Source: Thauera carbonicopians | GTDB taxonomy: Bacteria; Pseudomonadota; Gammaproteobacteria; Burkholderiales; Rhodocyclaceae | Assembly (NCBI RefSeq): GCF_025699485.1 | Contig: NZ_JANUXN010000002.1 | Location: 62,001 to 126,000, forward strand | Direction of reading: 5' to 3' | Length of the DNA stretch: 64,000 bases | Shown: positions 42,784 to 51,965 of the stretch, one piece after another | How the letters are laid out: each line of letters begins with the position of its first letter | Numbering within the stretch: the stretch's first letter is position 1 | Translations under genes and position numbers: made by a program | The notes under the pieces: model-generated | The model's input: only the letters and a program-made list of their open reading frames with translations | Databases searched by the model: none | What the model was told of the DNA's origin: nothing

Positions 42784-43551
42784 TCAGCCCAGGGCGCGCT
42801 GGCGTGCGCTGCGCTGGCGCTCGATCTTCAGGATGTAGCGTTGTATGGCCTCTTCCGCTCCCGGCGGCATGTCCGAGAATTCGCAGCCCGCGCGCAGCAT
42901 GCCGACGCCGTTGCGGGTGGTCAGGCGGAACAGGTTGCGCACCGTCAGGCGCGCGTGGATCGGCGGACTGTCGGGAAGCTTGATCCGGCAACCGGGGAAT
43001 TCGTCGCCTGGCGCAAAGGATGCATCGTTCGGCGGGACGGCGATGGCAATGCCGCCACCGCTGATGTCGATGATGCGCCACGCCATTTCGCCGCTGCCGG
43101 GCAGTGGCACGCTGCAGGTCAGCGCGTGGGTGGCCGGCGTCTGCAGGCGGTAGAACTCCCTGCGCTGCAGGCGCAGCAGTTCGACCGGCATGGCTGCACG
43201 GAAAGCGGCGCCGCTGCCCCAGGTCTGCAGCATCGGCCGTTCGAGCATGAACTGGATGCGGACCTTGTCGAGCTGGGTGACGCAGTCGAGCTGAGCGGCG
43301 CGGCCGAGGCGGGCATTGATGCCCTCGTCGGGGCTGCCGTCCAGCACGAGCACCGCGTCGTCCTCGTCGACCTGCAGCAGCGCGGTCAGAAAGGAGTCGC
43401 CATCCGGCGTGCCGCGTGCCCTCACCAGCTCGCGCGCATCGAGCAGGCGGCGGAGCACGGCCGTGATCTCGCGCCGATCCTTCAGCAGGTATTTCGACGG
43501 GTCGTCGGCCTGCAGCAGCTCGACGCGGGTCATCTCGTGTTCGATCGTCAT
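42784..43551 (-). CDS. YcgR-like flagellar brake protein (PilZ domain), second copy
   Basis: A 255-residue paralogue of the previous protein with the same domain order. The N-domain has CVTQLDKVRIQFMLERPM; the PilZ domain has LRLQRREFYRLQTP and IIDISGGGIAIAVPP, so the c-di-GMP residues are present. It is upstream of its paralogue and probably cotranscribed. A minus-strand TGCTATAAG (43594-43602) 42 bases before the start may be its extended -10. Two tandem copies suggest divided roles or different affinities. Confidence 0.88.
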   Translation of the reverse strand: MTIEHEMTRVELLQADDPSKYLLKDRREITAVLRRLLDARELVRARGTPDGDSFLTALLQVDEDDAVLVLDGSPDEGINARLGRAAQLDCVTQLDKVRIQFMLERPMLQTWGSGAAFRAAMPVELLRLQRREFYRLQTPATHALTCSVPLPGSGEMAWRIIDISGGGIAIAVPPNDASFAPGDEFPGCRIKLPDSPPIHARLTVRNLFRLTTRNGVGMLRAGCEFSDMPPGAEEAIQRYILKIERQRSARQRALG

Positions 43552-43625
43552 GCCGTGATGGGAAGCTTGTTTTGCCGATGCTGTTCGTCGTTGCTTATAG
43601 CACGACTCATCGTCGCCGGCGTAGC

Positions 43626-43970
43626 CTACTCCGGCGTGCCGGCCGGCCTCGGCCGCAGCGACTCGGGCAGGTCGTGCGCCACTGGTGCGGGCCCGGCGTC
43701 GCTGCCTTGCTCCACGCTGTACAGCCAGGCCAGCAGTTCGGCCACGGCGACGTAGAGCTGGGGCGGAATCCGCGTGTCGAGGTCGACCTGCATCAGCAGG
43801 CTGACGAGCTCGGGCGATTCATGCACGTAGATGCCGGCTTCGCGTGCCCGCTCGAGAATCTCCCTTGCCAGCACGCCCTTGCCCTTGGCCACCACGCGCG
43901 GCGCCGTCTCGCCGGCGGTGTAGGCCAGCGCGACGGCTTCGCTGCGCTGGGGCCTGGATTCAGTCATCAC
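43626..43970 (-). CDS. FlhB C-terminal-like protein (FlhB2)
   Basis: A 114-residue protein matching the cytoplasmic C-terminal domain of FlhB/YscU: AVALAYTAGETAPRVVAKGKGVLAREILERAREAGIYVHESPELVSLLMQVDLDTRIPPQLYVAVAELLAWLY. The autocleaving NPTH motif of full FlhB is absent, as in the FlhB2/FlhX homologues, and no membrane part is present. It may modulate the export switch of the true FlhB. It overlaps the end of fliK by 11 bases, linking it to hook-length control. Confidence 0.85.
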   Translation of the reverse strand: MMTESRPQRSEAVALAYTAGETAPRVVAKGKGVLAREILERAREAGIYVHESPELVSLLMQVDLDTRIPPQLYVAVAELLAWLYSVEQGSDAGPAPVAHDLPESLRPRPAGTPE

Positions 43971-45108
43971 GGCGTTCCACCACCAGGCCGGTCAGCTTCA
44001 GGCCGGCTGCTTCGAGTGATTCGGCCAGCCTGGCGGCGCCGGCGTCCAGCGCAACGATGCTGGCGTCGTCGTTCGAGCGCAGGCGCAGCGCGACGCCGGC
44101 CGGCGTCAACTGCATGTGCGCTTCGATGCTGCCCAGGCGGGGCAGGCTCAGGCGCAGCGTGGTGTTCCAGTCCTGTGCCGTGTTGTCGTCTTCGCCATCG
44201 TCCCGTTCGGGGTCGTCGATGATCCATTCCATCTGCTGTCCCGGCCAGGCCTGACCCTGCCACACGTACTGATGGGTGGCGAGCGCTTCCAGCTGCTGAT
44301 GGACCACGGGCAGCAGGCGTTCGGGAATCGGTGCGCTGGTGCTGCTGCGGACCGGCGCTGCGTCATCGGCGATGACGCGCAGGGCGGCGTTCGTGCGTTC
44401 GCTGCCGTCCGCCGCGCTGGCTTGCCCACCGCCGGTGGCTGCAGTGTGCGCCGCGGCCGCCTGGGGCGCGGCGGAGCCGGTGCCGGTGGGGCGTCCGCCT
44501 GCCGCTGGGTGGCCAGCCTGCGCCTGTACTTGCGCCTGTGGTTCCCGCATCAGGCTGGCGCCGTCGCGCGTGCCCAGTACCCATTCGGCCTGGTGCGATT
44601 CGTAGAACAGGCCGCTCTGGCCCAGCGCCTGGCGCAGCAGCGGCACCAGCGGCGCGCCGCTGGTGGGCGGGGCGGTGAGCAAGGGCTGGTTGCCGGCAAG
44701 ATTTGCCGGTGGCGGCGAAGGCTGGCCGGTGAGCAGGAAGCTGATCAGCCGGCCGGTCTGGCTCAGTGCGGGCTGGGCCGAGGCGTTGGCGCTGGCGGCA
44801 TCGTTGCCGACGACGCGGGCGAACACTGCCTGCTGCGTCACGCGCGAAGTTTCGAGCTCGAGGGTGTCGCCGGGCTTGGCGGAGGTGTTCAGCGCCAGCG
44901 TCATTTCCTTGCCGGCGACCACGGCGCGGAACGAGCCGTCGGGCAGGGTGCGCAGCAGCGTGGCGAAGAAGCGCTGGCCTTGCTGCAGCTCCGGCAGCAG
45001 TGCCTGGATTTCGCGCGCGCGCTGCAGGCCGGCAACTGGCGGGCTGGTATTGAAGAAGCTGGCCTCGGTGAGTGTTCTCAGCCGGGCGGCGAGGTCAGCG
45101 GGGATCAT
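43960..45108 (-). CDS. fliK: Flagellar hook-length control protein FliK
   Basis: A 382-residue FliK-type protein, which measures the hook and switches export to filament substrates. The N-terminal part is alanine, proline and glutamine rich; a low-complexity linker (about 195-245) follows. The C-terminal domain (about 280-380) has the pattern WNTTLRLSLPRLGSIEAHMQLTPAGVALRLRSNDDASIVALDAGAARLAESLEAAGLKLTGLVVE, matching the Flg_hook domain. AGGGA precedes the start at 45108. It lies in the same strand as fliT, with a 47-base gap. Confidence 0.8.
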   Translation of the reverse strand: MIPADLAARLRTLTEASFFNTSPPVAGLQRAREIQALLPELQQGQRFFATLLRTLPDGSFRAVVAGKEMTLALNTSAKPGDTLELETSRVTQQAVFARVVGNDAASANASAQPALSQTGRLISFLLTGQPSPPPANLAGNQPLLTAPPTSGAPLVPLLRQALGQSGLFYESHQAEWVLGTRDGASLMREPQAQVQAQAGHPAAGGRPTGTGSAAPQAAAAHTAATGGGQASAADGSERTNAALRVIADDAAPVRSSTSAPIPERLLPVVHQQLEALATHQYVWQGQAWPGQQMEWIIDDPERDDGEDDNTAQDWNTTLRLSLPRLGSIEAHMQLTPAGVALRLRSNDDASIVALDAGAARLAESLEAAGLKLTGLVVERRDD

Positions 45109-45155
45109 CGCGGTTCCCTCCTTGCCCGGGATAGTCTACCCCAGGGTCGGGCGCG

Positions 45156-45476
45156 TCAGATGTTGCCGTACGTATCGCGCACGTTGCGCCTGCGTATCGT
45201 GCCGGATAGCAGCTTGCGCGTGCTCTCCAGGAAGGGTTCGGCATGGCTGCGAACGTCGGCGTCGAGTTCCAGCATGCGCTGGATCATCGTCGCCATTTCC
45301 CGCTGCGCAGCATCCGGCAGCCCGGCGGTGTCGGCAGGGGCGGCCGCGGCCGCCTTGCGCAGTTCGGAGCTCGCCGCTTCGAGTTCGGCGAGCCGGCTCC
45401 AGTCGTTGCGCACCGCGGCCTCGGCCATGGCTTCGTACAACGCAAGCAGTCTGCGGCAGCTTTCCGGTGTCAGCAT
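45156..45476 (-). CDS. fliT: Flagellar chaperone FliT
   Basis: A 106-residue all-helical export chaperone, placed immediately after fliS, the usual position of fliT. The sequence has helices LLALYEAMAEAAVRNDWSRLAELEAASSELR and MIQRMLELDADVRSHAEPFLESTRKLLSGTIR, the typical pattern of FliT. FliT binds FliD and, in some species, the FlhDC regulator. GGGAG precedes the ATG. The call rests on size, helix content and position more than on a signature. Confidence 0.8.
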   Translation of the reverse strand: MLTPESCRRLLALYEAMAEAAVRNDWSRLAELEAASSELRKAAAAAPADTAGLPDAAQREMATMIQRMLELDADVRSHAEPFLESTRKLLSGTIRRRNVRDTYGNI

Positions 45477-45489
45477 GTCGGGCTCCCGT

Positions 45490-45894
45490 TCAGACCGCTG
45501 CCTGGTCGGCGATGCCGGCCCAGGCTTCGCGCAGGCTGGCGAGCAGGCCGACGACTTCGTTCAGCGCCGCTTCGCTGCTGTGCAGGTTGGCATACAGCAG
45601 GCGCTCGCTCATGTACTCGTACAGCGCATGCAGGCGTCCGGCCAGCTCGCCGCCGGCATTCATGTCGAGGCTGACCTTGAGGCCGTTGTCGATGATGTTG
45701 ATGGCCTTGGAAATCGACTGGCCCTTGGTCGGGATGTCCTTGTTGCGGACGGCGACCAGCGCGGTGCGCAGCGCCAGCAGGGCGCCGTCGTACAGCATCA
45801 GGATGAGCTTGTGCGGGCTGGCCGCGTCGACGCTGGTTTCGGTGCCGACGCGGGCGTAGGCCGAGGCGCGGTTGGCGTAGGAGGTGCCGAACAT
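45490..45894 (-). CDS. fliS: Flagellin-specific chaperone FliS
   Basis: A 134-residue four-helix chaperone that keeps flagellin unpolymerised before export. Family features are YANRASAYARVGTETSVDAASPHKLILMLYDGALLALRTA and the following IPTKGQSISKAINIIDNGLKVSLDMNAGGELAGRLHALYEYMSERLLYANL. GGAGACGGAGC precedes the start. It is 14 bases after fliD and 13 before fliT, as in many flagellar operons. Confidence 0.94.
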   Translation of the reverse strand: MFGTSYANRASAYARVGTETSVDAASPHKLILMLYDGALLALRTALVAVRNKDIPTKGQSISKAINIIDNGLKVSLDMNAGGELAGRLHALYEYMSERLLYANLHSSEAALNEVVGLLASLREAWAGIADQAAV

Positions 45895-45908
45895 GGTGCT
45901 CCGTCTCC

Positions 45909-47366
45909 TCAGTTGCCGATCTTGGGCAGGTTGGCCAGTTGCTGGGCCAGGTAGCTGCTGGTCTGCGACATGCCGGCGAGCAGGCTGTCGAGGCGCGAGA
46001 ATTCGAGGCGGTAGCGTTCTTCCATGCTCACGATGCGCTCGTCGATGCGGTTGTACTGTTCCTCCAGGGACTTGATGTTGTCGTCGATGCCCTTGGTACG
46101 GGTGGCGATCAGGCCCGTCCTGTCGTCGAGCAGGCCGCCGAGGCGTTCGCTGAAGGTCGTGGCGAAGCCTTTTATGCTGTCCTTGCCGTTGAAGAACGCC
46201 GCCAGATCCTTGCTCGGGTCCGACAGCGCGGCATCGAACTTGGCACTGTCGAGCGACAGCTTGCCATCGACTGTCACCTGGCCGCTTTCCTTGTCCAGCT
46301 TGGCTCCGCCGCCGATGCCCAGCTCCGCCAGCGACTGTATCCCTCCCAGTCCGCCCAGCGCGTCGTTGAGGGCGTTGCGTAATGTGGACTGGATGTTGCG
46401 CACGGTGGAGTCGCCGGTCAGCGTCGAGCCCTGGCGGGTGGTGGCGTCATAGGCGGTCAGCGATTTCAGGGTGTCGGTGACTTCGTTGTAGGCCTTGACG
46501 AAGGCGTCGATCGCCTTGCGCGCCTGTTCGTTGTCGGTGGCGACCGCCAGTGTGCCCTTCAGGCTGGCCACGTCGGTTTCCGGCTCATCGTTCAACGTCA
46601 GCGTGACGCTTTCCAGCACGTCGTCGATGGTGTTCTTGCCGCGCGAAATCTCGATGCCGTCCACCTTCAGGCGGGCGTCCTGTGCCGCCTGCACCGAGTA
46701 CATGCCATTGCCGCCGGCGCCCGTGCCGGGATCGTAGCTCAGCCCTTCCAGGCCATCGGCGCCGGTGAGCTTGAAAGCCATGTTCGCGCCGGTGGCCGGG
46801 CCGTTGATGCCTGCGCCAGTGAGCACCAACTGATCGGCCCTGCCGTTGTTGACGATGGTGGCCTTGATGCCGAGCGAGGCGTCCTTGTTGATGGCGTCGC
46901 GCAGTTCGGCAAGCGTGCCACCCTCGAACTCGAACGAAGCCATCCGCTCTGCGTCGGCTTCGAAGCTGCCGCTTTCGTTGATGATGCCGAACTGGATGCT
47001 CAGCCTGCCGGCGGCCGGCACGAAGCTGGTGGCGGCATCGGTGGAGACGCGCTGTTCCTTGGCGAGCTGGAATACTTCGATGGAGTGATTACCGGTCGAG
47101 GCGCCCGCCTTGGCGGCGGCGGTGAAGCCCTTGCCGCTGACCGTGGCCTTGACTCCGCCGAACACGTCGTTCTTGCCCAGTGCCTCGGCCGCCGTCTGCA
47201 GGCTGCTCAACGCCCCCTTGATCTGGCCGAAGGCCGAGAGCTTGGCGGTCTGCTCGGCCTGTTTGGTGACCAGCGGTTGCTGGGTCGTCCTGCGCTCGGC
47301 GGTGATCAACTGGCTGACGATGGAGGTGATGTCGAGGACGGAACCCCCGGACGTGATCGCGGCCAT
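45909..47366 (-). CDS. fliD: Flagellar filament cap protein FliD
   Basis: A 485-residue cap protein that guides flagellin assembly at the filament tip. The N-terminus ITSGGSVLDITSIVSQLITAERR and the C-terminal coiled coil SLEEQYNRIDERIVSMEERYRLEFSRLDSLLAGMSQTSSYLAQQL are the conserved interacting ends, with variable domains between. Start 47366 (after AAGGAGA) is chosen because upstream codons do not match FliD. A typical length and order between flaG and fliS. Confidence 0.95.
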   Translation of the reverse strand: MAAITSGGSVLDITSIVSQLITAERRTTQQPLVTKQAEQTAKLSAFGQIKGALSSLQTAAEALGKNDVFGGVKATVSGKGFTAAAKAGASTGNHSIEVFQLAKEQRVSTDAATSFVPAAGRLSIQFGIINESGSFEADAERMASFEFEGGTLAELRDAINKDASLGIKATIVNNGRADQLVLTGAGINGPATGANMAFKLTGADGLEGLSYDPGTGAGGNGMYSVQAAQDARLKVDGIEISRGKNTIDDVLESVTLTLNDEPETDVASLKGTLAVATDNEQARKAIDAFVKAYNEVTDTLKSLTAYDATTRQGSTLTGDSTVRNIQSTLRNALNDALGGLGGIQSLAELGIGGGAKLDKESGQVTVDGKLSLDSAKFDAALSDPSKDLAAFFNGKDSIKGFATTFSERLGGLLDDRTGLIATRTKGIDDNIKSLEEQYNRIDERIVSMEERYRLEFSRLDSLLAGMSQTSSYLAQQLANLPKIGN

Positions 47367-47389
47367 GATGTGCTCTCCTTCTGTGTTGC

Positions 47390-47779
47390 TCAGGCCTGCT
47401 GCTTGATCAGCAGCCCCTGCAGCTTGTCCATCGCCTTGGCGATGGCGACGATTTCCTCGGATGGGATCTGGCGGATGACCTCGTCGGTGGATGCATCCAC
47501 AACTTTGACGATGGTACGGCCAATATCCTGGTCGATGGAGAATTGCAAGTTCTGTGCCACAGGAGAAATGGCGGCACGCATCTCTTCCACGGCCTGCGCG
47601 ATCTGTTGCGCATCGGGCTGCTGCACGGCCGCCGTGGTGACCGTCGGTGTGCCGGTGGCCGGCATGCCGGTTGCGACTGCCTCGGGACTGGGTGCCGCCG
47701 CCTGCGGCGCAGACTGCGTGGCCTGCGACAGGATGCGTGTCGTTTGCGGAATGGCGTTGCCGATCGACTCGATGTTCAC
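47390..47779 (-). CDS. flaG: Flagellar protein FlaG
   Basis: A 129-residue protein of the FlaG family, which affects filament length. The conserved C-terminal half is LQFSIDQDIGRTIVKVVDASTDEVIRQIPSEEIVAIAKAMDKLQGLLIKQQA; the N-terminus is low complexity. The start is GTG, with AAGGAGG seven bases before it, so translation should be strong. It lies between fliC and fliD, the usual order in Pseudomonas-like and betaproteobacterial clusters. Confidence 0.94.
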   Translation of the reverse strand: MNIESIGNAIPQTTRILSQATQSAPQAAAPSPEAVATGMPATGTPTVTTAAVQQPDAQQIAQAVEEMRAAISPVAQNLQFSIDQDIGRTIVKVVDASTDEVIRQIPSEEIVAIAKAMDKLQGLLIKQQA

Positions 47780-47803
47780 GATTCACCTCCTTGATGGGCG
47801 AAC

Positions 47804-47831
47804 GGCGCGAGACTCTTGCGAGCCCCGCGCC
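47804..47831 (-). other. GC-rich hairpin between fliC and flaG
   Basis: GGCGCG (47804-47809) and CGCGCC (47826-47831) pair around a 16-base loop, 31 bases after the fliC stop on the minus strand. No T run follows, so it may stabilise the fliC message end rather than terminate. Confidence 0.3.
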
Positions 47832-47861
47832 GGGTGATGCTACACCGTCAGGTTGCGACTA

Positions 47862-49343
47862 TCAGCGCAGCAGCGACAGCACGTTGTTGGGCAGGGCATT
47901 GGCTTGCGACAGCATCGCGGTGCCGGCCTGTTGCAGGATCTGCGCGCGGGTCAGGTTGGCCGTTTCGGAGGCGAAGTCGGTGTCGCGGATGCGGCTGCGG
48001 GAGGCCGACATGTTTTCCGAGGTGGTCTGCAGGTTGGCGATCGTGGTCTCGAAGCGCGACTGCAGGGCGCCGTACTTGGCACGCTGGCTATTCACCGCGG
48101 CGAGCGCGGAGTCGACCAGGGCCAGGCTGCGTTGCGCTGAATCCACCGAGCTGACGTCGAGGTCGGCCACCTTCTGCAATTGCCCCGATGCGGCTGCAGC
48201 GCTGAAGAAGTCGCTGGTGTTGGCCGCTTCGATGCTGAAGGTGCGCTCCGAATCCAGCACCAACTGGCCGGTCGCGACGGCGGTCGCGCCTGCGGCAGTG
48301 GCTGTGCCGCCGACGGTTGCCGATGCCGAGCCGCTTGCGGCGTTGGCGACGGTGATGTTCTCGCCGTTGGCATTGAGCAGGGTGATGCCGTTGCCGCCGT
48401 CATTGACGCGGGCAGTCACGCCGGTCTTGGCCGACACGTCGTTGAAGGCATTGACCGCGGCGGCCAGGCCGTCCTGGTCGATCGCGCTGCCGACTGTGAA
48501 GGACACGGTGACAGCAGTGGCGTTGTCCGACGTCAAGTCGAACTTGTACGAGGTGTTGGCGGTCATGGCCGTGACGTCGATCTCGGTCTTGGCGGATGCC
48601 TTGACGCCGGTCTTGCCGGTTTCGGCGTTGATCTGCTCGGCAGCCTTCTTGGCCGAGGCGCCGGCGGCAATGGTGACGGTAGCCGCGCCGGTGGCGCCGT
48701 TGATCGTGACGGCTCCGCCCGCCACGCGGCTGGTGGCCGCGGCGTTCGAGGCGATCGCGTTGGCCGTGCTGCCGGCGGTCAGGTCGCCCTTGGCGCCGGC
48801 GTCGGTGGCAACCTTGGAACCGACACGGTAGTTGCCGTACTGGCTGGTGCTGAAGTTGGCCGAGGTGGCGGTGATGCTCTGGCCGGCGTTGGCGCCGACT
48901 TGGAACACGGCCGAGGTGAAGGAACCGTCGAGCAGCTTCTGGCCGTTGAATTCGGTGGTCTTGGCGATGCGGTCGAGTTCGGCGGTCAGTTCGTTGACTT
49001 CGGCGTTGAGCGCCTGGCGGTCGGAGGCCGAGTTGGTGGCGTTGGACGACTGCACGGCGAGCTGGCGGATGCGTTGCAGCACGTTGCCGGCGGATTCGAG
49101 CGCGCTTTCGGCGGTCTGCGCGAGCGAGATACCGTCGTTGGCGTTGCGGCGCGCCTGATCCAGGCCCTTGATCTGGGAAGTGAAGCGTTCGGAAATGGCG
49201 AGGCCGGCGGCGTCATCCTTGGCGCTGTTAATGCGCAGGCCGGAAGACAGACGTTGCAGCGAGGTGGCCAGCGAGCCGCCGGAACCGTTCAGATGACGTT
49301 GGGCATTCAGCGACTGAACGTTGGTGTTAATGACTTGCGACAT
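47862..49343 (-). CDS. fliC: Flagellin FliC
   Basis: A 493-residue filament subunit. The D0/D1 N-terminal region [17 protein letters not shown] and [19 protein letters not shown] and the C-terminal [23 protein letters not shown] with final [12 protein letters not shown] are the conserved coiled-coil parts. The central D2/D3-like part (about 165-380) is rich in Ala, Thr, Ser, Gly and Val, offering many possible O-glycosylation sites. GGAGAA precedes the ATG, and a sigma-28 promoter lies about 110 bases upstream. It is the first gene of the filament operon. Confidence 0.97.
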   Translation of the reverse strand: MSQVINTNVQSLNAQRHLNGSGGSLATSLQRLSSGLRINSAKDDAAGLAISERFTSQIKGLDQARRNANDGISLAQTAESALESAGNVLQRIRQLAVQSSNATNSASDRQALNAEVNELTAELDRIAKTTEFNGQKLLDGSFTSAVFQVGANAGQSITATSANFSTSQYGNYRVGSKVATDAGAKGDLTAGSTANAIASNAAATSRVAGGAVTINGATGAATVTIAAGASAKKAAEQINAETGKTGVKASAKTEIDVTAMTANTSYKFDLTSDNATAVTVSFTVGSAIDQDGLAAAVNAFNDVSAKTGVTARVNDGGNGITLLNANGENITVANAASGSASATVGGTATAAGATAVATGQLVLDSERTFSIEAANTSDFFSAAAASGQLQKVADLDVSSVDSAQRSLALVDSALAAVNSQRAKYGALQSRFETTIANLQTTSENMSASRSRIRDTDFASETANLTRAQILQQAGTAMLSQANALPNNVLSLLR

Positions 49344-49452
49344 GATTGTTCTCCGTCAGAGAAGTATCAAAAAAGTCCGGCGGTGTTTGGGTGAAAGCCG
49401 GTCGGTTCCAGGAGCCAGTCCGATAAACCGTTTTCCTGTGCTCTTGGCTCCA

Positions 49453-49479
49453 TTAACGGCGGCAAGGTGCCGGACTTTA
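49453..49479 (-). promoter_or_regulatory. Sigma-28 (FliA) promoter of fliC
   Basis: On the minus strand TAAAGTCC (49479-49472), 11 bases and GCCGTTAA (49460-49453) match the FliA consensus TAAAGTTT-N11-GCCGATAA with two changes in the -35 and one in the -10. A leader of about 100 bases separates it from the fliC start. Confidence 0.9.
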
Positions 49480-49604
49480 GGGGTTTTCTTGCCTGGAGGC
49501 GGCAATCATTGCCGCTGCTCGCTTGCCGTCGGGACTGGCCATGCCGGGGCGCATGTGGAGCACGGTAAGATGCGGCACCTTTCAAGTGTGGGCACTGCCT
49601 TGCC

Positions 49605-51941
49605 ATGACCGGACACAGTTCTCTTTCGGCATCGGACCAAAGTATCTTGAGCGAAGCCGCCGCGCATTTCGCCGCCGGCCGCCATGTGCAGGCGGCGGAG
49701 CTGGCGCGCGGGCTGTGCCTGCGACATGCGGGCTTCGGCCCCGCGCACAAACTGCTCGGCAGCGCCCTGCACCTGCTGGGCGAACATGGCGAGGCCGCGC
49801 GGGTGCTGCGCCGCGCGGTGGAACTGCTGCCCGAGGACGGACAGGCCTGGAGCAACCTCGGCAACGCGCTGGCCGCGTCGGGCGAGCAGCTGGATTCGAT
49901 TGCCGCGCACCGCCGGGCAGTGGCGCTGTTGCCGGATGCGGCCACGCCGCGCTACAACCTGGCGTGCACGCTGCTTGAGCAGGGCGAGCGTATTGAGGCG
50001 CTGGAGCAGTTCTGGCTGGCCTACGAGCGCGCGCCGCAGGATGCCGAACTGGCCGGGCTGTGCCGCGAACTGTTGATTGAACTGGGCGATGCCGGGCTGA
50101 AGCAGGCGTTCTGCCGCCTGAACCTGAAGCATCTGCCGCGGGACGCGGGAGCGCTGGCGATGCTGGGCGCGCTACTGGTCGACGATCCGACTGGCGACAA
50201 GGCCGAAGCCGAGCACCTGCTGCGCGCCGCGCTTGCACAGGCGCCGGAGGATGCGCCGAACTGGTCTAACCTGTGCGTGCTACTGCGGGAGCAGGCGCGG
50301 CTGGCGGAGGCCATCGAGGCAGGCTGGCGAGCGGCGGCGCTGGCGCCGGAATGGGCGCTGGCATTCAGCAACCTGGGCGCTGCGCTGCGTGATGCCGGTG
50401 CCTGGGCGGAGGCGAAGCAGTGCTTCATGCAGGCGCTGGCCAAAGATGATGAATGCGTGGACGCCTGGTACAACCTGGGCTGCGTGTGCGTCGATCTTGG
50501 CGAGCACGAGGACGCGCGGGCAGCGTTCGTCGAGGCGGTGTCACGTGCGCCCCGCCCCGCCTGGCTGCTGCAGGGCGCGCATGCCTGCCGGCAACTGGCG
50601 GACTGGGACGGCGCGGAGCTGATGGAAGCCGAACTGACGCACCAGATGGCGGATGGCGGCCTGTCCCTCGCCAGCGGCCACTGCCCGTCGCCGTTTGCCT
50701 GGCTGGCCATGCCGGGCGCCACGGGCGAGGCGCAGTTGCGCGTGGCGCGCAATTTTGCCGCGCAGTTCGCGGGGAGCGCTCCCTTGCCGGAGTGGGCTGC
50801 GCGGGACGGCGAAAGGTCCGCGCTGCGAATCGGCCTGCTATCCGCGGATTTCCGCGACCACGCTACTGCGCACTTGATGACCGGCATGCTGGAGGCGCTG
50901 GACCCGGCGCGCTTTCACCTGGTCGCCTACGATTACGGCCCGCCCACACACGAAGGCGATGCCTATCGGCAGCGGCTGCGGGCAGTGATCCCCGAGTGGG
51001 TGCCGGCGGCATCAATGTCCGATCTGGAGGCCGCGCAACGCATGCGCGCCGACGGCGTGGACATCGCCATCGACCTCAAGGGCTGGACGCAGGGCTATCG
51101 CGCCGGCATCCTCGCCTACCGCCCGGCGCCGGTGCAGATGCAGTGGCTGGGCTTCCCCGGTAGCATGGGGGCGCCGTGGCTGGACTACATCATCGCCGAT
51201 GTGGTGGTGGTTCCGTCCGGCGCCGAAGCCGGTTACAGCGAACAGGTGTTGCGCCTGCCGGGCTGCTACCAGCCCAACGACCGGCGGCGCGAGATCGGTG
51301 AAATGCCCGCGCGCGCGGCGCTGGGCCTGCCGGGCGACGCGGTGGTGCTGGCGGCCTTCCACCAGTATTACAAGATCACCCGCGACACCTTCGAGCTGTG
51401 GCTGCGCGTATTGCTGCAATGTCCGCAGGCGGTGCTGTGGCTGCTCGATGGGCCGGCCAGCGCGAAGGCCGTCTTCATCCGCGAGGCGGCCGCGGTGGGT
51501 ATCGATCCGGCCCGGTTGGTGTGGGCGCCGCGTGCCCCCGCAGCCGCGCACCTGGGGCGTTTGGGGCAGGCCGATCTGGCACTCGATGCCTTTCCGGTGA
51601 ATGCGCACACCACTGCCAGCGATGCTTTGTGGGCGGGCGTGCCGCAGGTGGCTCTGTGCGGCGATAGCTTCGTGTCGCGGGTATCGGCCAGCATCGTCAG
51701 CGCGGCGGGGCTGCCGCAACTGGTGGCGCGGGATGCAGTCGGATACGAGGCGCTAGTGCTGGATCTGGTCAGGGATGGCGAGCTCCGCGCCGCGCTGCGC
51801 GCGCAGTTGCGCGGGACACGTGAGCAGGTGCCGCTGTTCGACGCACAGGCTTTCGCCCGCCATTTCGGCATGGGGCTGGAACTGGCCTGGGCACGCCACC
51901 GGCAGGGGCTGCCGGCGGCGCATATCGATGTGACGGGCTGA
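49605..51941 (+). CDS. TPR/GT41 (SPINDLY-type) O-linked glycosyltransferase
   Basis: A 778-residue protein with N-terminal TPR repeats (residues 10-390; for example AWSNLGNALAASGEQLDSIAAHRRAVALLPDAATPRYNLA) and a C-terminal GT41 domain (about 405-770). The catalytic part has RIGLLSADFRDHATAHLMTG, LKGWTQGYRAGILAYRPAPVQMQWLGFPGSMGAPWLDYIIAD, FHQYYKITRDTFELW and LDAFPVNAHTTASDALWAGVPQV. The family includes O-GlcNAc and other protein-O-glycosyltransferases. It is divergent from fliC and borders it, so flagellin is the prime candidate substrate. Confidence 0.88.
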   Translation: MTGHSSLSASDQSILSEAAAHFAAGRHVQAAELARGLCLRHAGFGPAHKLLGSALHLLGEHGEAARVLRRAVELLPEDGQAWSNLGNALAASGEQLDSIAAHRRAVALLPDAATPRYNLACTLLEQGERIEALEQFWLAYERAPQDAELAGLCRELLIELGDAGLKQAFCRLNLKHLPRDAGALAMLGALLVDDPTGDKAEAEHLLRAALAQAPEDAPNWSNLCVLLREQARLAEAIEAGWRAAALAPEWALAFSNLGAALRDAGAWAEAKQCFMQALAKDDECVDAWYNLGCVCVDLGEHEDARAAFVEAVSRAPRPAWLLQGAHACRQLADWDGAELMEAELTHQMADGGLSLASGHCPSPFAWLAMPGATGEAQLRVARNFAAQFAGSAPLPEWAARDGERSALRIGLLSADFRDHATAHLMTGMLEALDPARFHLVAYDYGPPTHEGDAYRQRLRAVIPEWVPAASMSDLEAAQRMRADGVDIAIDLKGWTQGYRAGILAYRPAPVQMQWLGFPGSMGAPWLDYIIADVVVVPSGAEAGYSEQVLRLPGCYQPNDRRREIGEMPARAALGLPGDAVVLAAFHQYYKITRDTFELWLRVLLQCPQAVLWLLDGPASAKAVFIREAAAVGIDPARLVWAPRAPAAAHLGRLGQADLALDAFPVNAHTTASDALWAGVPQVALCGDSFVSRVSASIVSAAGLPQLVARDAVGYEALVLDLVRDGELRAALRAQLRGTREQVPLFDAQAFARHFGMGLELAWARHRQGLPAAHIDVTG

Positions 51942-51965
51942 GCAAGCGCCAGGCCTGCCGGCGGG

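Noticed and set aside
49588-49604. A possible sigma-54 promoter immediately before the SPINDLY-type gene
   Set aside because: GGGCAC...TGCC spacing is one base short and the start codon follows directly, leaving no room for a transcript start.
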